Below, piece after piece: positions 1 to 10,285 of a stretch of DNA of 64,000 nucleotides. Made by a program: the position numbers and the translations under genes. This DNA is from Dipteris shenzhenensis. Taxonomy: Eukaryota; Polypodiophyta; Polypodiopsida; Gleicheniales. The notes beneath the pieces were generated by a model that saw only the letters and a program-made list of their open reading frames with translations, was not told the origin of the DNA and did not search any database. The stretch lies in NCBI GenBank assembly GCA_047967505.1, contig CM106541.1; one strand, 5' to 3'. Position 1 is the stretch's first letter. Each line of letters begins with the position of its first letter.

Positions 1-2
1 TG

Positions 3-24
3 TGAGAGAGAGAGAGAGAGAGAA
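3..24. repeat. (GA)n microsatellite
   Basis: The window opens in a run of GA dinucleotides. It is simple sequence, with no other signal seen. Confidence 0.9.
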
Positions 25-293
25 CAAAAGATGATAGGAGGAACTAAAAGGAGATGCGAGAGAAGTCACACAATTGTATTCTAGAAATTAGTAAAATGAC
101 TACACTACTGCCTTCTAGGGAGTCAGGTCAAACCAAAATAGATGATGATGAAAACCACTTCCTCATAGGTGCCTTAGGATCCTACCCATCAAAAACAAGT
201 AAGCTGATGGATAAGAAAGTTGTCTTCATTATCTTAGCACATCAGATTAACAAGAGTACAACTGGCATGATAAGGGAAACAGTTCAAAACTAC

Positions 294-1761
294 CTCAATT
301 GTATCCTTCTCTCTGCAAGCAGCAACTACATCAGGAAAGGCGCTTCTCAAAACAGACCTCCCACCTTTTGCTGCCTCACCTCTACTGGCAAAGTGTTCAA
401 CTATCTTTGGATGGAAGAAAGGCTGAAGCACCTGCACACACATTTCAAATAACCAAAAGTGAAATAAGGAAGAGCACATCCCAAACACCAGTAACATTAC
501 ATCTCACAAAGTGAAGCAGAAAATACCTAATACCAGCTCATCCAGTGGCAGGATTGGGAAAATCACTGCACACCTTTCCAAGGTTGAAGGCTAAAGAAAC
601 CGTGCACTAACCTTTATCCCTAAGGCTTGTCCCAAAATCAATGCAGATGAGTGAATGGCCTTGGTAATTGGCTGGTGCAAAGTCTGCATATCGATTGATG
701 ATGTGATTCTTGCACTGCCCCTGGATCTCAAAGAATACATGGTGAATGCATTTGGTCAGGCAAAAACATTGAAGAATGCTTAAACCTTATTAGCAATTTT
801 TTGGAGAGTCAGAAACTAGAAACTAGACGCCATACCCAGAAAAAAGTTCATCTGTGCCATCCCCTGTCACTACAACATCAAACCCCCGAGACTTTGCTTC
901 TCTCAAGGCTGCAGCTATTGGTACATTATTCCGTATCTGCATTAGAAACGAGAATAGTTCTATCTTGAAGAGCTCCAACCAAAATTGAGCACTCTAATTC
1001 ATTGTTTGAAAATCATAATTCCAACCAAACAACTGTGTATTTGATACCTGCACAGGATCAAATGTTTTTAGAGTCTCCACAACAAAAGGTAGCTCCCGTG
1101 CCAACAATGCCACCGCACTTTGTCGATCTCTATCACCAATTATAGCATGCTCTATTTCACAGCGCTTGACAACAGCTTCAGCAAAAGTCCTGTCTGTTGC
1201 TGCTGGACCAGTAAGAACCGTGATACCCAGCTTAAAACCCCCAACATGAACTAGAGGAGCTGCTTCAGCAAGAACACTTGAAGCTAGACCTCCACTAAGT
1301 AATATACACTGTGCCGATTGTATATCTGCAAGAGCTGTAAGTACTAAACTCCTAATAGTTTTTGCTTTCCTTGAAATAATCTCAATTTTTGAGTTGTTGG
1401 ATCCTGCATTAGCACAGTTCCCTCTAAAACTTTTATCAGAACTGCAACGTCCTACATTTCTATCCAATGCTGGCAGCTGTTGTCTTTTTGAACCCTTTCC
1501 CCCTTCCGAAATACTGGAGGAGTTTCTCGACATAGTTCTATTGGCCTTTGCAGATAATGGCTTCTCTAAAGAAAGCTTAGAGTCACGATTACCATTAGAA
1601 GATGCAGCAGCTTGCCTCGGTAAGCTTTTCAGCTCGTTACCAACCTCGTAATCTTGTACAGAAGGCACAACAGAATCAAGGTTCTTGCCCACAGACACTG
1701 CACTGGACACAGGTACACTTCGTGACTTGTGAAATGCTCTAGCTTTACTGCTAGAAGGCAT
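294..1761 (-). CDS. Asparagine-synthase-like PP-loop protein, 5' four exons (3' end off window)
   Basis: Four exons join in phase on the minus strand: 1761-1048 (238 codons), 936-836, 726-612 and 431-294. All three introns (111, 109, 180 bp) are GT-AG. Residues 1-130 are Ser/Lys-rich and low complexity. From ~135 the protein resembles the asparagine synthase C-terminal (AANH, PP-loop) domain: a P-loop SGGLASS at 156-162, the GDGTDE motif followed by LFSG at 263-272, then the LGIK / HPKIVEHFA block expected before the C-terminal helices. These motifs bind ATP and the acidic substrate in the family. The usual Asp of SGGLDSS is Ala here, and no glutaminase domain precedes the synthase domain. 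The exon 4 donor (GAG before GTAGTT) implies further exons to the left. The exon 3 acceptor is the least certain boundary; it was chosen because it keeps phase. The start is the first Met of exon 1. The gene may be intact; the product's substrate is not known. Confidence 0.72.
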
Positions 1762-2636
1762 GGAGTGGCAAACATTTGCTTTTGCAGCAGCAGATTCTGT
1801 AGAAGCCCATATTTACTTGGAAAAGTAGCATTATTTTATTTGGGGGGTTACAACCTCACCTTGCCTATTCAAGAAGGCTCTTTTCTTTGTAATGGACACA
1901 CACTCTTCATTTGCCACCAACCTTCCATTTGTAGCCATGCTCCCTTCCACCTCCTTAGTCCATACACATTTCCTTTGATGCCCTCTCCCACACTTGCCTT
2001 CCTTCATCCACATAGAATGTTCCCTCACTTCACCACACTTGTATTCCTTCATCTCCCTTCCATTGTACATGAGCCTCCCTTCTCCATGTATGTAATATCA
2101 CACCTTTAACTTTCGTTGTAAATTTCCTTGGAGTCATTCCCAACCTTCCCAATTGTATCATGTTTCTTTCTCTCTTTTCCTCTTCCATGGTAAACCAAAA
2201 GTGACGGCTTCACGTACGCGTTGATGCATTTCCGCACTCTCAATGTATATGTACGCAACAACACCACCATTTCGTTGCACATCCACAACATCGCACGTGG
2301 TAGATTGATAGGGATGTGGGTAAAGTAATGCCTCCAAATGATCGCTATGTAGTCACAAAAGTAGGGGGAGTAGGAGTAGGAGTATCCATTGAAGTAGATG
2401 CACTGGCAAAGAAATGTGTGACGACTTCTTGGTGAAAGGGTTCCTGGGATGTCCCTATGGCTTGAAGAAGGGCTTGTCGGTAGCGTCTAAGCTCCAAAAA
2501 GTTGAGGTCCAAGCATCTTTGATCCTGATAGTCCATGATGTGTCATAAAGGGACGAATCCCTCCCAGAAGAAACATCAAAATCGCCCTTGGATCTCATAG
2601 TAGACTGTTCACCTGCAAATATCGTGCTCCTCTGTC
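1762..2636. other. Intergenic, no recognised gene
   Basis: The upstream flank of the asparagine-synthase-like gene. Short open frames on both strands (for example minus 2345-2536, starting MDYQDQRCLD) match no family I know and have low-complexity tails. A promoter for the minus-strand gene would lie in the first few hundred bases, but I see no convincing TATA box. Confidence 0.5.
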
Positions 2637-3206
2637 TCCACCCTTCAGCAAAGCTCCCCCAACTGGGAGCTATATATTGCCCCCCTCCCCCTGTATCCAG
2701 TGCGCCCTTTCGACCTACAGTTCCTCATCCTCTGAGGTCCCTGACAGTATTAGCTGCTCCTTTGCATGCTGATCAGCCCTATGCACCTCATCCCAGCCTG
2801 GATTCGCACCACTTCCAGTCCTTCCTCCAGATCAGGTTGGCAGCCAGCTCTTCAGCAAGTGCTCCCTGCTTCATCGCCTTGCTTCATGCTGCTGCCCTGT
2901 GCCTCCTCTTCTTCTGGTTACAGGTCAACCTTGCTATCCCATGTGAATCTCTTCTACCTGCTGCTCAGATTCATCCTCATCAGCTCCGACCTTTTGGCTC
3001 CAGTCGCTGCCCTGTTTTGCAGCCCCTGTACCCTTTTATCTGCTCCTTGTCTCAGCCTCTTCTTCTCTATCTTGAGGGGTTGCATTGTTCATGTTGCTGT
3101 TCCACCTATGGGCTGATATATAGCAGATCTGTCTTCGGTATTTGCTGCGTGCTTTTGTCTCATATTCACATCTGTTCCATGTCTCACTTTGCTGCATACT
3201 CTTGAC
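2637..3206 (+). repeat. Copia B 5' LTR, truncated in U3
   Basis: Matches the 3' LTR (7008-7841) from about 7245 onward, including the TATA-like tatatat at 2671 and the final gctgcatactcttgac. Everything upstream of about 2637 has no match to the 3' LTR, so roughly the first 235 bp of U3 are gone. The two LTRs differ often, which indicates an old insertion. Confidence 0.8.
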
Positions 3207-3207
3207 T

Positions 3208-3219
3208 TGGTATCAGAGC
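3208..3219 (+). promoter_or_regulatory. Copia B primer-binding site
   Basis: TGGTATCAGAGC, complementary to the 3' end of initiator-Met tRNA, sits one base after the 5' LTR end. This is the standard plant copia PBS. Confidence 0.9.
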
Positions 3220-3504
3220 ACCATGGGCTCCCCCAGTCTCCCCCAGGAAGGTGCGACAAAGTATTGACAATCTTGTAGGAGCATGCATTCCTTGGTTGCT
3301 TCCCACAACAAAGACATTCCCCCCCCTCCCTCCTAGGACTGGTTTGCCGAGCACACCTACCAGTTTTGTGGCATGCTTGGCACTTGTGGGGAACGCTGTT
3401 TGCATTGCCCCGAATAGGATCCTCTTCTATCCACTGCTGCCTCCTCGGCGTACATTCACATCGAGCTTATGAACTCTTCCCTACCATGGATTCTCTTGCT
3501 CTTC

Positions 3505-3830
3505 ATGCTACCCTTCCACCTCGTGAGTGGATCCTTGACTCCATCCTTTTACTGCTTCCAAAATCTTCGTCCATCTTTTGGCACCATCTCCATCGGTGAT
3601 AAATCTGAAATTCACATCCAAGGTGAAGGTAGTTTGGACCTGATTCCTAATGTCAAAGGGGGTAAGCACTCTTCCCGTGTACTGTATGTGCCCCAGCTTG
3701 GCTACCATCTTATGTTAGTTCATGAACTCTGCAAGACTAGCAATTGGATTGCGTTTGAGGAAGATTCTATTGTCATCCGTGACCGCACCACCTCGTCTAT
3801 ACTATGGATAGGGTTTGTCCATGAGGTCTT
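3505..3830 (+). pseudogene. Copia B protease remnant
   Basis: WILDS, the lead-in to the copia aspartic protease, is readable near 3524. The active-site DSGA has been lost in a disrupted stretch. A second frame then gives TISIGD, a conserved GEGSLDLIPNV-type block and VLYVPQLGYHL, the usual C-terminal half of copia protease before the GAG-pre-integrase domain. At least one frameshift separates the halves, and integrase does not follow. It is non-functional. Confidence 0.7.
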
Positions 3831-4083
3831 CAAATCCTTGTTGCCGCTTATGGTGTCTCTCCTAGCACACTTTGGCATTACCGCTTCGGTCACCTACATC
3901 ATGATGCTCCTCTTCATACTTCCCAAGATCGGATGTTCGTTGGTCTTCGTGATCTTGGTCCCTTGCGTCTCTGTCTACATTCCCAAGAAGGAGAGGGGGA
4001 AGTTTGATCCCACCTCCCGGTCTCTGATTTTTGTCAGCTAGAGCGACATCTCCATCGGCTACAGGGTCTATGATCTCGTCAAA

Positions 4084-4160
4084 ATAGTGGTCTTTGTTAG
4101 TAGGGATGTTCAGTTCTATAAACAGGTTCCTTTGTCCTCTGTACCCCGTCCTATTCCGGA
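4084..4160 (+). pseudogene. Copia B post-integrase fragment
   Basis: A short frame reads VVFVSRDVQFYKQVP. This is the conserved segment found just after the copia integrase core (V-SRDV-F). It shows that integrase was once present and was removed by a deletion between about 3830 and 4084. Confidence 0.6.
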
Positions 4161-4380
4161 TCCTTCGACAAATGCTCCATCAATGGTCCCTTTATCCTTG
4201 GCCCCTCCTATTCTCGGCTATCGCGAGGATCCTATCCTGCCTCTCCCCGATGGGTCCTCTCCCACCTAAGATGGTCCCCTGCTCCCTCCTCCTAGTGCTC
4301 CCCCCACCCCTCCACCTCCTGCTCCTCAGGCACTTCCTTGGTGGTATTTGGATACTATTTAGCCTTCCGGCTTAACGGAG

Positions 4381-4860
4381 CCTTCTTCCGCATGCACCCC
4401 GGGTCTCGGTCCTTGTTGCTCCCATCGTCTTCGGTCCTCAGTTGCCTCCTCTGAGGTCCTACATGTGAACCATGCCCTCATGGCTCGATCCATTTTAGAC
4501 CACGATCCCGACCTCTGCTTCAAAGGCCCTTGCTCAGCCCGCTTGGAAGCAAGCTATGTAGAAAGAGCTTGTTGCCATTGGAAGGAATGAATCTGGTAGC
4601 TCGTCCCCCGACCTCGTCAGCCTTCTTCTGCATGGACCCCAGGTCTCGGTCCTTGTTGCTCCCATTGTCTTTGGTCCTCGGCTGCCTCCTTTGAGGTCCT
4701 ACATGTGAACTATATTCTCATGACTTTATCCATTTTAGACCGCGATCCCAACCTTTGCTTCAGAAGCCCTTGCTCAGCCCGCTCGGAAGCAAGCTATGTA
4801 GAAAGAGCTTGTTGCCATTGGAATGAATGAGACTTGGTAGCTCGTCCCCTGACCTCGTCA
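4381..4860 (+). repeat. 240-bp tandem duplication inside copia B
   Basis: 4381-4620 and 4621-4860 are diverged direct copies. Both start ccttcttc(c/t)gcatg, and both encode the WKQAM stop KELVAIGRNE-type segment that leads into copia reverse transcriptase. The copies differ by scattered substitutions, so the duplication is old. Confidence 0.85.
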
Positions 4861-5348
4861 TCGGTGTTCGCTGGGTTTTCAAGACTTAAGTGCTGCTGAT
4901 GGCTCCCTTGATAAACACAAGGTTCGTCTTGTTGTCAAAGGCTATGCTCAGTGTCCTGGTGTGGACTAAGATGAAACTTTCACCCCTACAACACGCATGA
5001 TCACTATCCGCACTATTCTTGCCCTTGATGCCCATCACCAATGGCCTGTTTATCATACGGATGTCAAATTGGCCTTTCTCAATGGTGATTTGAAGGAAGA
5101 AGTCTATGTTGAGCAGCCCACTGGATTTGAAGTTCTTGAATCTCCCCGCCTGCACAAGGCCCTTAATGGTCTGAAGCAGCCCCCCTGAGCATGGAACCAC
5201 CGGATCGATACTTTTCTTAAAGCCAAGGGTTTCTATTAGTCCAATGTTGATCCCAACCTCTATGTCCACCACATCCACGGCAAACTGACTACTCTCATCC
5301 TTTATATGGATGACCTCATCATCACATGCAGTCATTTGCAGCATATCG

Positions 5349-5613
5349 TGTTAGAACATGAAGTTGCAAGTTGAGCTAGTTTGTGAGTTCTAGTCTAGTG
5401 TGTGCTATGGATGCCACATGTCACATTGGGATTTATCCCATAAGCATAGTGTGTGCTCTATAAGAGAGCTGTACTTTCACTTGTCATATCATGGAGTCTA
5501 CATCAAGCTTTCTATCATGTGAGTACTTTGGTTATCATTGCTTTGCTCTTGCATCTTCATTTTAGTCTTTCTATTTCCTTTCCATTCCTTGCCATGTGCC
5601 TTCATATCCAACA
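5349..5613 (+). mobile_element. Solo LTR of copia family C nested in copia B RT
   Basis: 265 bp from tgttag to ccaaca, with a TATA-like ctctataagagag. It aligns with the LTRs at 46026-46327 and 48245-48515. Copia B RT coding resumes directly after it, so this is an insertion followed by LTR-LTR recombination. The five flanking bases are tatcg and tacca, which would be a target duplication carrying two transitions. Confidence 0.75.
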
Positions 5614-5795
5614 TACCAAATTGGCTCTCCGAAGAGTTTGAGATCATAGTTATGGGGCTCCTTCATTTTTTTCTTGGTCTTGAGATTTGGCAAACCCTAC
5701 AAGGCTTTTATGTCTCCCAACAACGGTATGTCAACAAAGTGCTCAAAGCCTTCGACATGGAAAAATACAGCCCCCTCACTGCCCCCATGGATCCT

Positions 5796-6329
5796 TTTTT
5801 TTTGGCGAAAAGTAGTACTGCTTATATTACTTCAAAAATCAAGAATACGAGAGGCCAGCCTTGTGGCCAGCGGGGGTTGCAGTCACAAAGCGAACGCAGC
5901 CCTGAACATAATCATAAATAAAAATACAGGCCTCTTAGGGCGGGATTAGTTGGGTGTGGGCAAATATCTACAAGGGGGGAGTAGCGTCACTGTAAGCCTT
6001 GTGAAGCATGGTGGAAGAAGAGGCCTTGTTCCCAATCATGTAGGAACCTTCTCCTCTTCTCCCTGCCAGCTCTCCCTGAATTTGGTCCCACTAAGCTCTG
6101 AGCGTGTGGATAATCTCGCTCCAGATCTCAGCTATGATCTGGGCAATTGACTTGGTGGTGCCACCAAGGATGTGCGCACAGCGTGATGTCCAGATGTGCC
6201 ACCCTACTATGTTGCCAATAATCTCCCAAGCTGGTGCTGTGAACTTGCATCCAGCTCTACCATATGCTACGATATACCCTCAATAGGCCTCCAAGTCCCC
6301 TGTGTGATGAAGTACACAGGGTCCTGGGT
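5796..6329 (-). mobile_element. 5'-truncated LINE (L1 type) nested in copia B
   Basis: Flanked by a 15-bp target duplication, gcccc(c/t)atggatcct, at 5781-5795 and 6330-6344 with one mismatch. The + strand starts with a T run followed by ggcgaaaag, i.e. a minus-strand insert ending in a poly(A) tail. On the minus strand, about 6215-6100 reads WHIWTSRCAHI, the W-x2-W-x2-R pattern seen after the zf-RVT region at plant LINE C termini. Copia B coding resumes immediately after the duplication. Confidence 0.82.
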
Positions 6330-6559
6330 GCCCCTATGGATCCTAACAACAAGCTGTCTCGATATGAAACCCACTAATGTTACCCGCTACCGCAAGCTTA
6401 TTGGTTTCTTCATTTAGCCTTGATCTCAGCTTCTCTGTAGGGCTGCTTAGTTCCTTCATGGAGACTCCCCTTCATACCCACTGGTAGGCTGCTCAACAGA
6501 TTTTGAGGTACCTACAGGGATCCAATCTCATTGTTTAGTTTTATTTTCCTCTTTTCACT

Positions 6560-6993
6560 CCCACATCTGTCTTCATGGGTGGAGTGACTCCGATTGGGGT
6601 GGTGATTTTGATACTCGCTGGTCTACCATCGGCTATGTTTTTTCCCTTGGTACCATGACTTCCAGTAAACGGCAACCCATAATTGCTCTTTCCTCCATCG
6701 AAGCGAAGTATCGCACGGCTTGTAGTGCCACATGTGAGGCTGTTGGGCTTTGGTGGCTTCTCCATAACCTCGGCTTCCCGCAATCCACCTCCACTACAAT
6801 TCTGTGTGACATTCAGAGTTGCCTTGCTATTGCTTAGAATGTGGTCTTCCATGCACGTACCAAGCACATTGAGATCCATAACCATTTTGTTCACGAGAAG
6901 GTACGGGCCGTTGTTATTCTCCTTCTGTATTGTGCCACTGTCGACAACGCTGTCGACCTCCCCTCTCCCAATCCTCCTTGGAGCTCCACTCCC
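6560..6993 (+). pseudogene. Copia B RNase H remnant
   Basis: Readable RNase H blocks: SDSDWGGDFDTR, GYVFSLG, KRQPIIALSSIEAKY, LLHNLG, NVVFHARTKHIEIHNHFVHEKV and a decayed LYCATVDNAVD. They end about 15 bp before the PPT. At least one stop (about 6837) breaks the frame. Order and distance to the 3' LTR fit copia. Confidence 0.8.
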
Positions 6994-7007
6994 GAGCTGA
7001 GAGGGGG
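6994..7007 (+). promoter_or_regulatory. Copia B polypurine tract
   Basis: gagctgagaggggg lies immediately before the TG of the 3' LTR. It is the expected plus-strand primer site. Confidence 0.8.
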
Positions 7008-7841
7008 TGTTAGTAGTACATGCATCTCTGGTTGTCTACTAAGTGAGGGTCGTTGTTGTGGGTGTACCTACCCAGTGTGAGGACAGATCAGGTGATTCTT
7101 TTCCCTTCAGAACTGCGTACGGAAAGGCCCCTATTCAGGTTCAGAAGGGGCATCGAGATGCACCCCAAGGGGGCATCTTGCAGGCACCTGTTGGCCATAA
7201 CTGGTCAATCTAGTCAGCCACAATTGGCCGACTTTGGTCGGCTCCCTTCAGCAAAGCTCCCCCAACTAGGGGCTATATATTGCCCCCCTCCTGTTCGATC
7301 CAGTATGCTTTGCCTTTGCCTTTGCCCTCCTGACCTGCAGTTCCTCATCCTCTCCAAGTCCCTGACAGTGCGAGCTGCTGCTCTAGATGCCGATCAGCCC
7401 TGCGCACTTCATCCCAGCCTAGATTTGCATCTCTTCGTGTCCTTCCTCCAGTTCAGGTTAGTCACTAGCTTTTCAGCAAGTGTTCTTTGCTCCATCGCCT
7501 TGCTTCCTACTACTGCCTTGCGCCTCCTCTTCTTCTGGTTACAGGTCGACCTTGCTGCCCATGTGGATCTCTTATATCTGCTGCTTTGATTCATCCTCAT
7601 CACCTCTGACCTTTTGGACCCAGTTGTTGTGCTGTTGTGCAGCCCTTGTACCCTTTTATCTGCCCCTGTTCTCAGCCCTGTGTACATCACCTATTCTTCT
7701 CTATCCTGATAGGTTGTATCATTCATATTGTTGTCCGACTTATGGGCTGATACATAGCAGATCTGTCTAGGGTATTTGCTATGTGCTTTTGTGTCATATT
7801 CGCATCTGTTCTATGTCTCACTCCGCTGCATACTCTTGACA
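7008..7841 (+). repeat. Copia B 3' LTR
   Basis: 834 bp, from tgttag at the PPT to ttgaca. A TATA-like tatatat lies at 7274. The 3' part from about 7245 matches the truncated 5' LTR. Confidence 0.8.
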
Positions 7842-7883
7842 ATGTCGTCCTCCTCCCCATGAGAGGTGGTGGATGGGTTACAT

Positions 7884-9145
7884 TAGTTTTGTAATGATTC
7901 TTCTATCTTTTTGCTTTTTATTTGGGAGAGACTAAAATGAAATAAAGTTGGACTATGGTTTGATTTGCCTTCTCCATAAAGTGCTAGCCTTCATTATGGC
8001 TGAGGTTGCCCAAACAAAACTCAGTACGCAGACCTCTGTATGAATGTATGCTCTTGTGTGCCTGTGTGTGAGAGCATATATTGATACATAGTTCTACACC
8101 CACTACTGGATGCTCATGACATTAGTGGGGATGTCATGGTAGCTAGTTTCTATTGTGCATAATGGAGTTGATGGTTTATAATCGATTGGATAACTACCAT
8201 GAAGTTATAAACTGCACTTATTTTAATTTTAATTTGATGAGTTTGGGCATGTTCCTAAATTAATCTAGGTATATATTTCTGCCATACTAAGTGGACATGC
8301 CAATTTCTATTTGTGAAAATTTTGTCCAAGTTATGGCCAGCTAATTTGTGTTAATTATTTCTATCTTTAGTGGTGCATTTGTCCTATCACCTACCCTTAG
8401 TTTTCTAATTATTCTTTCTATCTTTTTAATTTTTATTTTGGAGAGACTAAAGTGAAATAAATTTGGACTATGGTTTGATTAGCCTTCTCTCTTTAAGTGC
8501 TAGCCTTCTAGAGCTCTGACAGAAACTCAATATGGAGACCTTTGTATGAATGTATGCTCTTGTGTGCATGTGTGTGAGAGCATCTATTGATACATAGTTC
8601 TACACCCACTATTGGGCATTGATGACGTTACTGGGGATCCAATGGTAGCTAGTCCCTATTGTGCATAAAGGAGTTGATGGTTTATAATCGATTGGATGAC
8701 TACCATGAAGTTATGAACTACACTTATTTTAATTTTAATTTGATGAGTTTGGGCATGTTCCTAAATTAATCTAGGAATGATTTTTGTTGTACTAAGCGGA
8801 CATGCAAATTTCCGTTTGTGAAATTTTCATCCTAGTTATTGCTAGTTGATTTGTATTAATTCTATCTTTAGTGGTGCATTTGTCCTATTAGCTAGCCTTA
8901 GTTTTGTAATAATTCTTTCTATCTTTTTTATTTTTATTTGGGAGAGACTAAAATGATATAAATTTGGACTATGGTTTGATTAGCCTTCTCTCCTAAGTGC
9001 TAGACTTCATTATGGTTGAGTCTAGCTAGACCCTTCGGAGCTTTGATAGAAACTCAATATGGAGACCTTTGTATGAATGTATGCTCTTGTGTGCATGTGT
9101 GTGGGAGCATATATTGATGCAGAGTTCTACACCCACTACTGAGGA
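7884..9145. repeat. ~500-bp tandem repeat, about 2.5 units
   Basis: Anchor gactatggtttgatt occurs at 7951, 8466 and 8967 (periods 515 and 501). Units share the blocks 'gggagagactaaa', 'gtatgaatgtatgctcttgtg' and 'gtttataatcgattgga'. Units are diverged and non-coding, and the third is cut off near 9145 where unrelated sequence begins. Confidence 0.88.
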
Positions 9146-9790
9146 GCCTGTAAGTCCTGCTTCTTCTCCTACGTTTGTTGCTCCCTACCATCAATCTCTA
9201 CCGTCCCTGTGCTCTCAGGTGGGGCATCCTCCTTGGGTCTCTTGCTCTGTTTCTTCTTTTTCTCTCTCTTCTTTTGACCTTCCACTTTCATCCAACCTTC
9301 TGCCCATGGTGGGGCTATCGTCTGATGGGCTACTCCGTGTGCTTGCGGCCTCGGCTAGCTAGGGGCAAGAGGAGGCTCTGGCCTCATGAAGCGAGGGCAC
9401 ACTCGTGCCTGATGGTCGATTCCATGACATCTCAAGCACTTATCTGGGACACCTCTGACTAGAAGACTTTGTGTGACTATCCTGGCATGTATCACGATCT
9501 CCAACTCTGAGGGCAAACTAGAAGGATCTAGAACTGCCACTCTGACTTGGGGAACACCCAAGGCAGCCACTACATCTACAAATATATCTTGCATAACCCA
9601 TCCAAAGCGTGCCTCAAGATCCCGAACTATGGGCCGAAGCTTTGCTGGTAGGCCTAGGAGCTAGAGGGTAATCGGATGGCGAGATATATAGATGCGAGTG
9701 TCGAAGTTCGAGGCACTGAAGCCCTTGTACCATGGGACGAGGGTGATGATCTTGTCGTCCGCTGTAATCGGTGAATAGCCTATCAAGGAA

Positions 9791-9990
9791 CTCGTGGATC
9801 TTGGGTCCGAGAGCCTGAGCCAGAAGATACCTCTACCCATGAGGGCGACATCCTCTATGTGACTATCCTCTAGACTCAGGGTGGAAGGAGCTCGTGGATC
9901 TTGGGTCCGAGAGCCTGAGCCAGAAGATACCTCTACCCATGAGGGCGACATCCTCTATGTGACTATCCTCTAGAATCAGGGTGGTCTGGA
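9791..9990. repeat. 100-bp tandem duplication in the DUF4283 remnant
   Basis: 9791-9890 and 9891-9990 are near-identical (ctcgtggatcttgggtccga start). 100 is not a multiple of three, so the duplication breaks the DUF4283 frame. Confidence 0.9.
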
Positions 9991-10004
9991 GCCAGTCACA
10001 AATT

Positions 10005-10268
10005 TCTGCTCGGGAGGGGGAGTACCCTATGACATGCCCGTACATCGAGGTAATAGCGAAGTCTGTAGAGCCTCTCTTCACCACGGTAGTCTGTTGCTCT
10101 ATCAAGATAACTCTATAGGCTTTGGATGAGGGGGGGTCTGCTCGGGAGGGGGAGTACCCTATGACATGCCCGTACATCGAGGTAATGGCGAAGTCTGTAG
10201 AACCTCTCTTCACCACGGTAGTCTGTTGCTCTATCAAGATAACTCTATAGGCTTTGGATGAGGGGGGG
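10005..10268. repeat. 132-bp tandem duplication in the DUF4283 remnant
   Basis: 10005-10136 and 10137-10268 start tctgctcgggaggggg and differ at very few positions. The length is 44 codons, so the minus-strand frame repeats the YRVILIEQ...GYSPSRA block without breaking. Confidence 0.92.
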
Positions 10269-10285
10269 TCCTTCTGGGCCACCAA

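Larger units (their letters stand above)
4870..6410 (+). pseudogene. Copia B reverse transcriptase, interrupted by two insertions
   Basis: Readable copia RT blocks in order: VRLVVKGYAQ (about 4921), ITIRTILALDAHHQW, DVKLAFLNGDLKEEVYVEQP (5062-5120), the catalytic YMDD at 5303-5314, LLHFFLGLEI (about 5660-5695), VSQQRYVNKVLKAF, and PMDP/NNKLSRYE (5784-5792 rejoining at 6342). A solo LTR interrupts after YMDDLIIT, and a LINE interrupts inside PMDP. Several in-frame stops (for example near 4968, 5186 and 5236) show that it decayed as well as being interrupted. Confidence 0.82.
2637..7841 (+). mobile_element. Ty1/copia element, family B, old and nested
   Basis: The order is a truncated 5' LTR, Met-tRNA PBS, protease remnant, a fragment from just after integrase, reverse transcriptase, RNase H, PPT and full 3' LTR. 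That is the copia order, with RT after integrase. Gag and nearly all of integrase are missing, and the reading frame has many stops and shifts. Two later insertions sit inside the reverse transcriptase: a solo LTR at 5349-5613 and a LINE at 5796-6329. The 5' LTR has lost its U3 end, so no target duplication can be read. The element cannot be autonomous. Confidence 0.85.
9361..10285 (-). pseudogene. DUF4283 + CCHC zinc-knuckle protein remnant (LINE ORF1-like)
   Basis: On the minus strand a DUF4283-like N-terminal region (YRVILIEQQTTVV, then GRGIFWLRLSDP) is followed by RHPITL, LPAKLRPIVRDLEARFG and VDVVAALGVPQVRVAV. It ends in a zinc knuckle CLRCHGIDHQARVC (C-x2-C-x4-H-x4-C) around 9430-9390. 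This is the layout of plant LINE ORF1 proteins and of standalone DUF4283 proteins, which bind RNA. A 132-bp in-frame duplication and a 100-bp frame-breaking duplication disrupt it. No endonuclease or reverse transcriptase follows downstream (to the left). Confidence 0.7.

Noticed and set aside
234-497. Minus ORF 234-497 as a separate small gene
   Set aside because: Only 294-431 is protein-like, and it joins in phase as exon 4 of the asparagine-synthase-like gene; the rest is intron.
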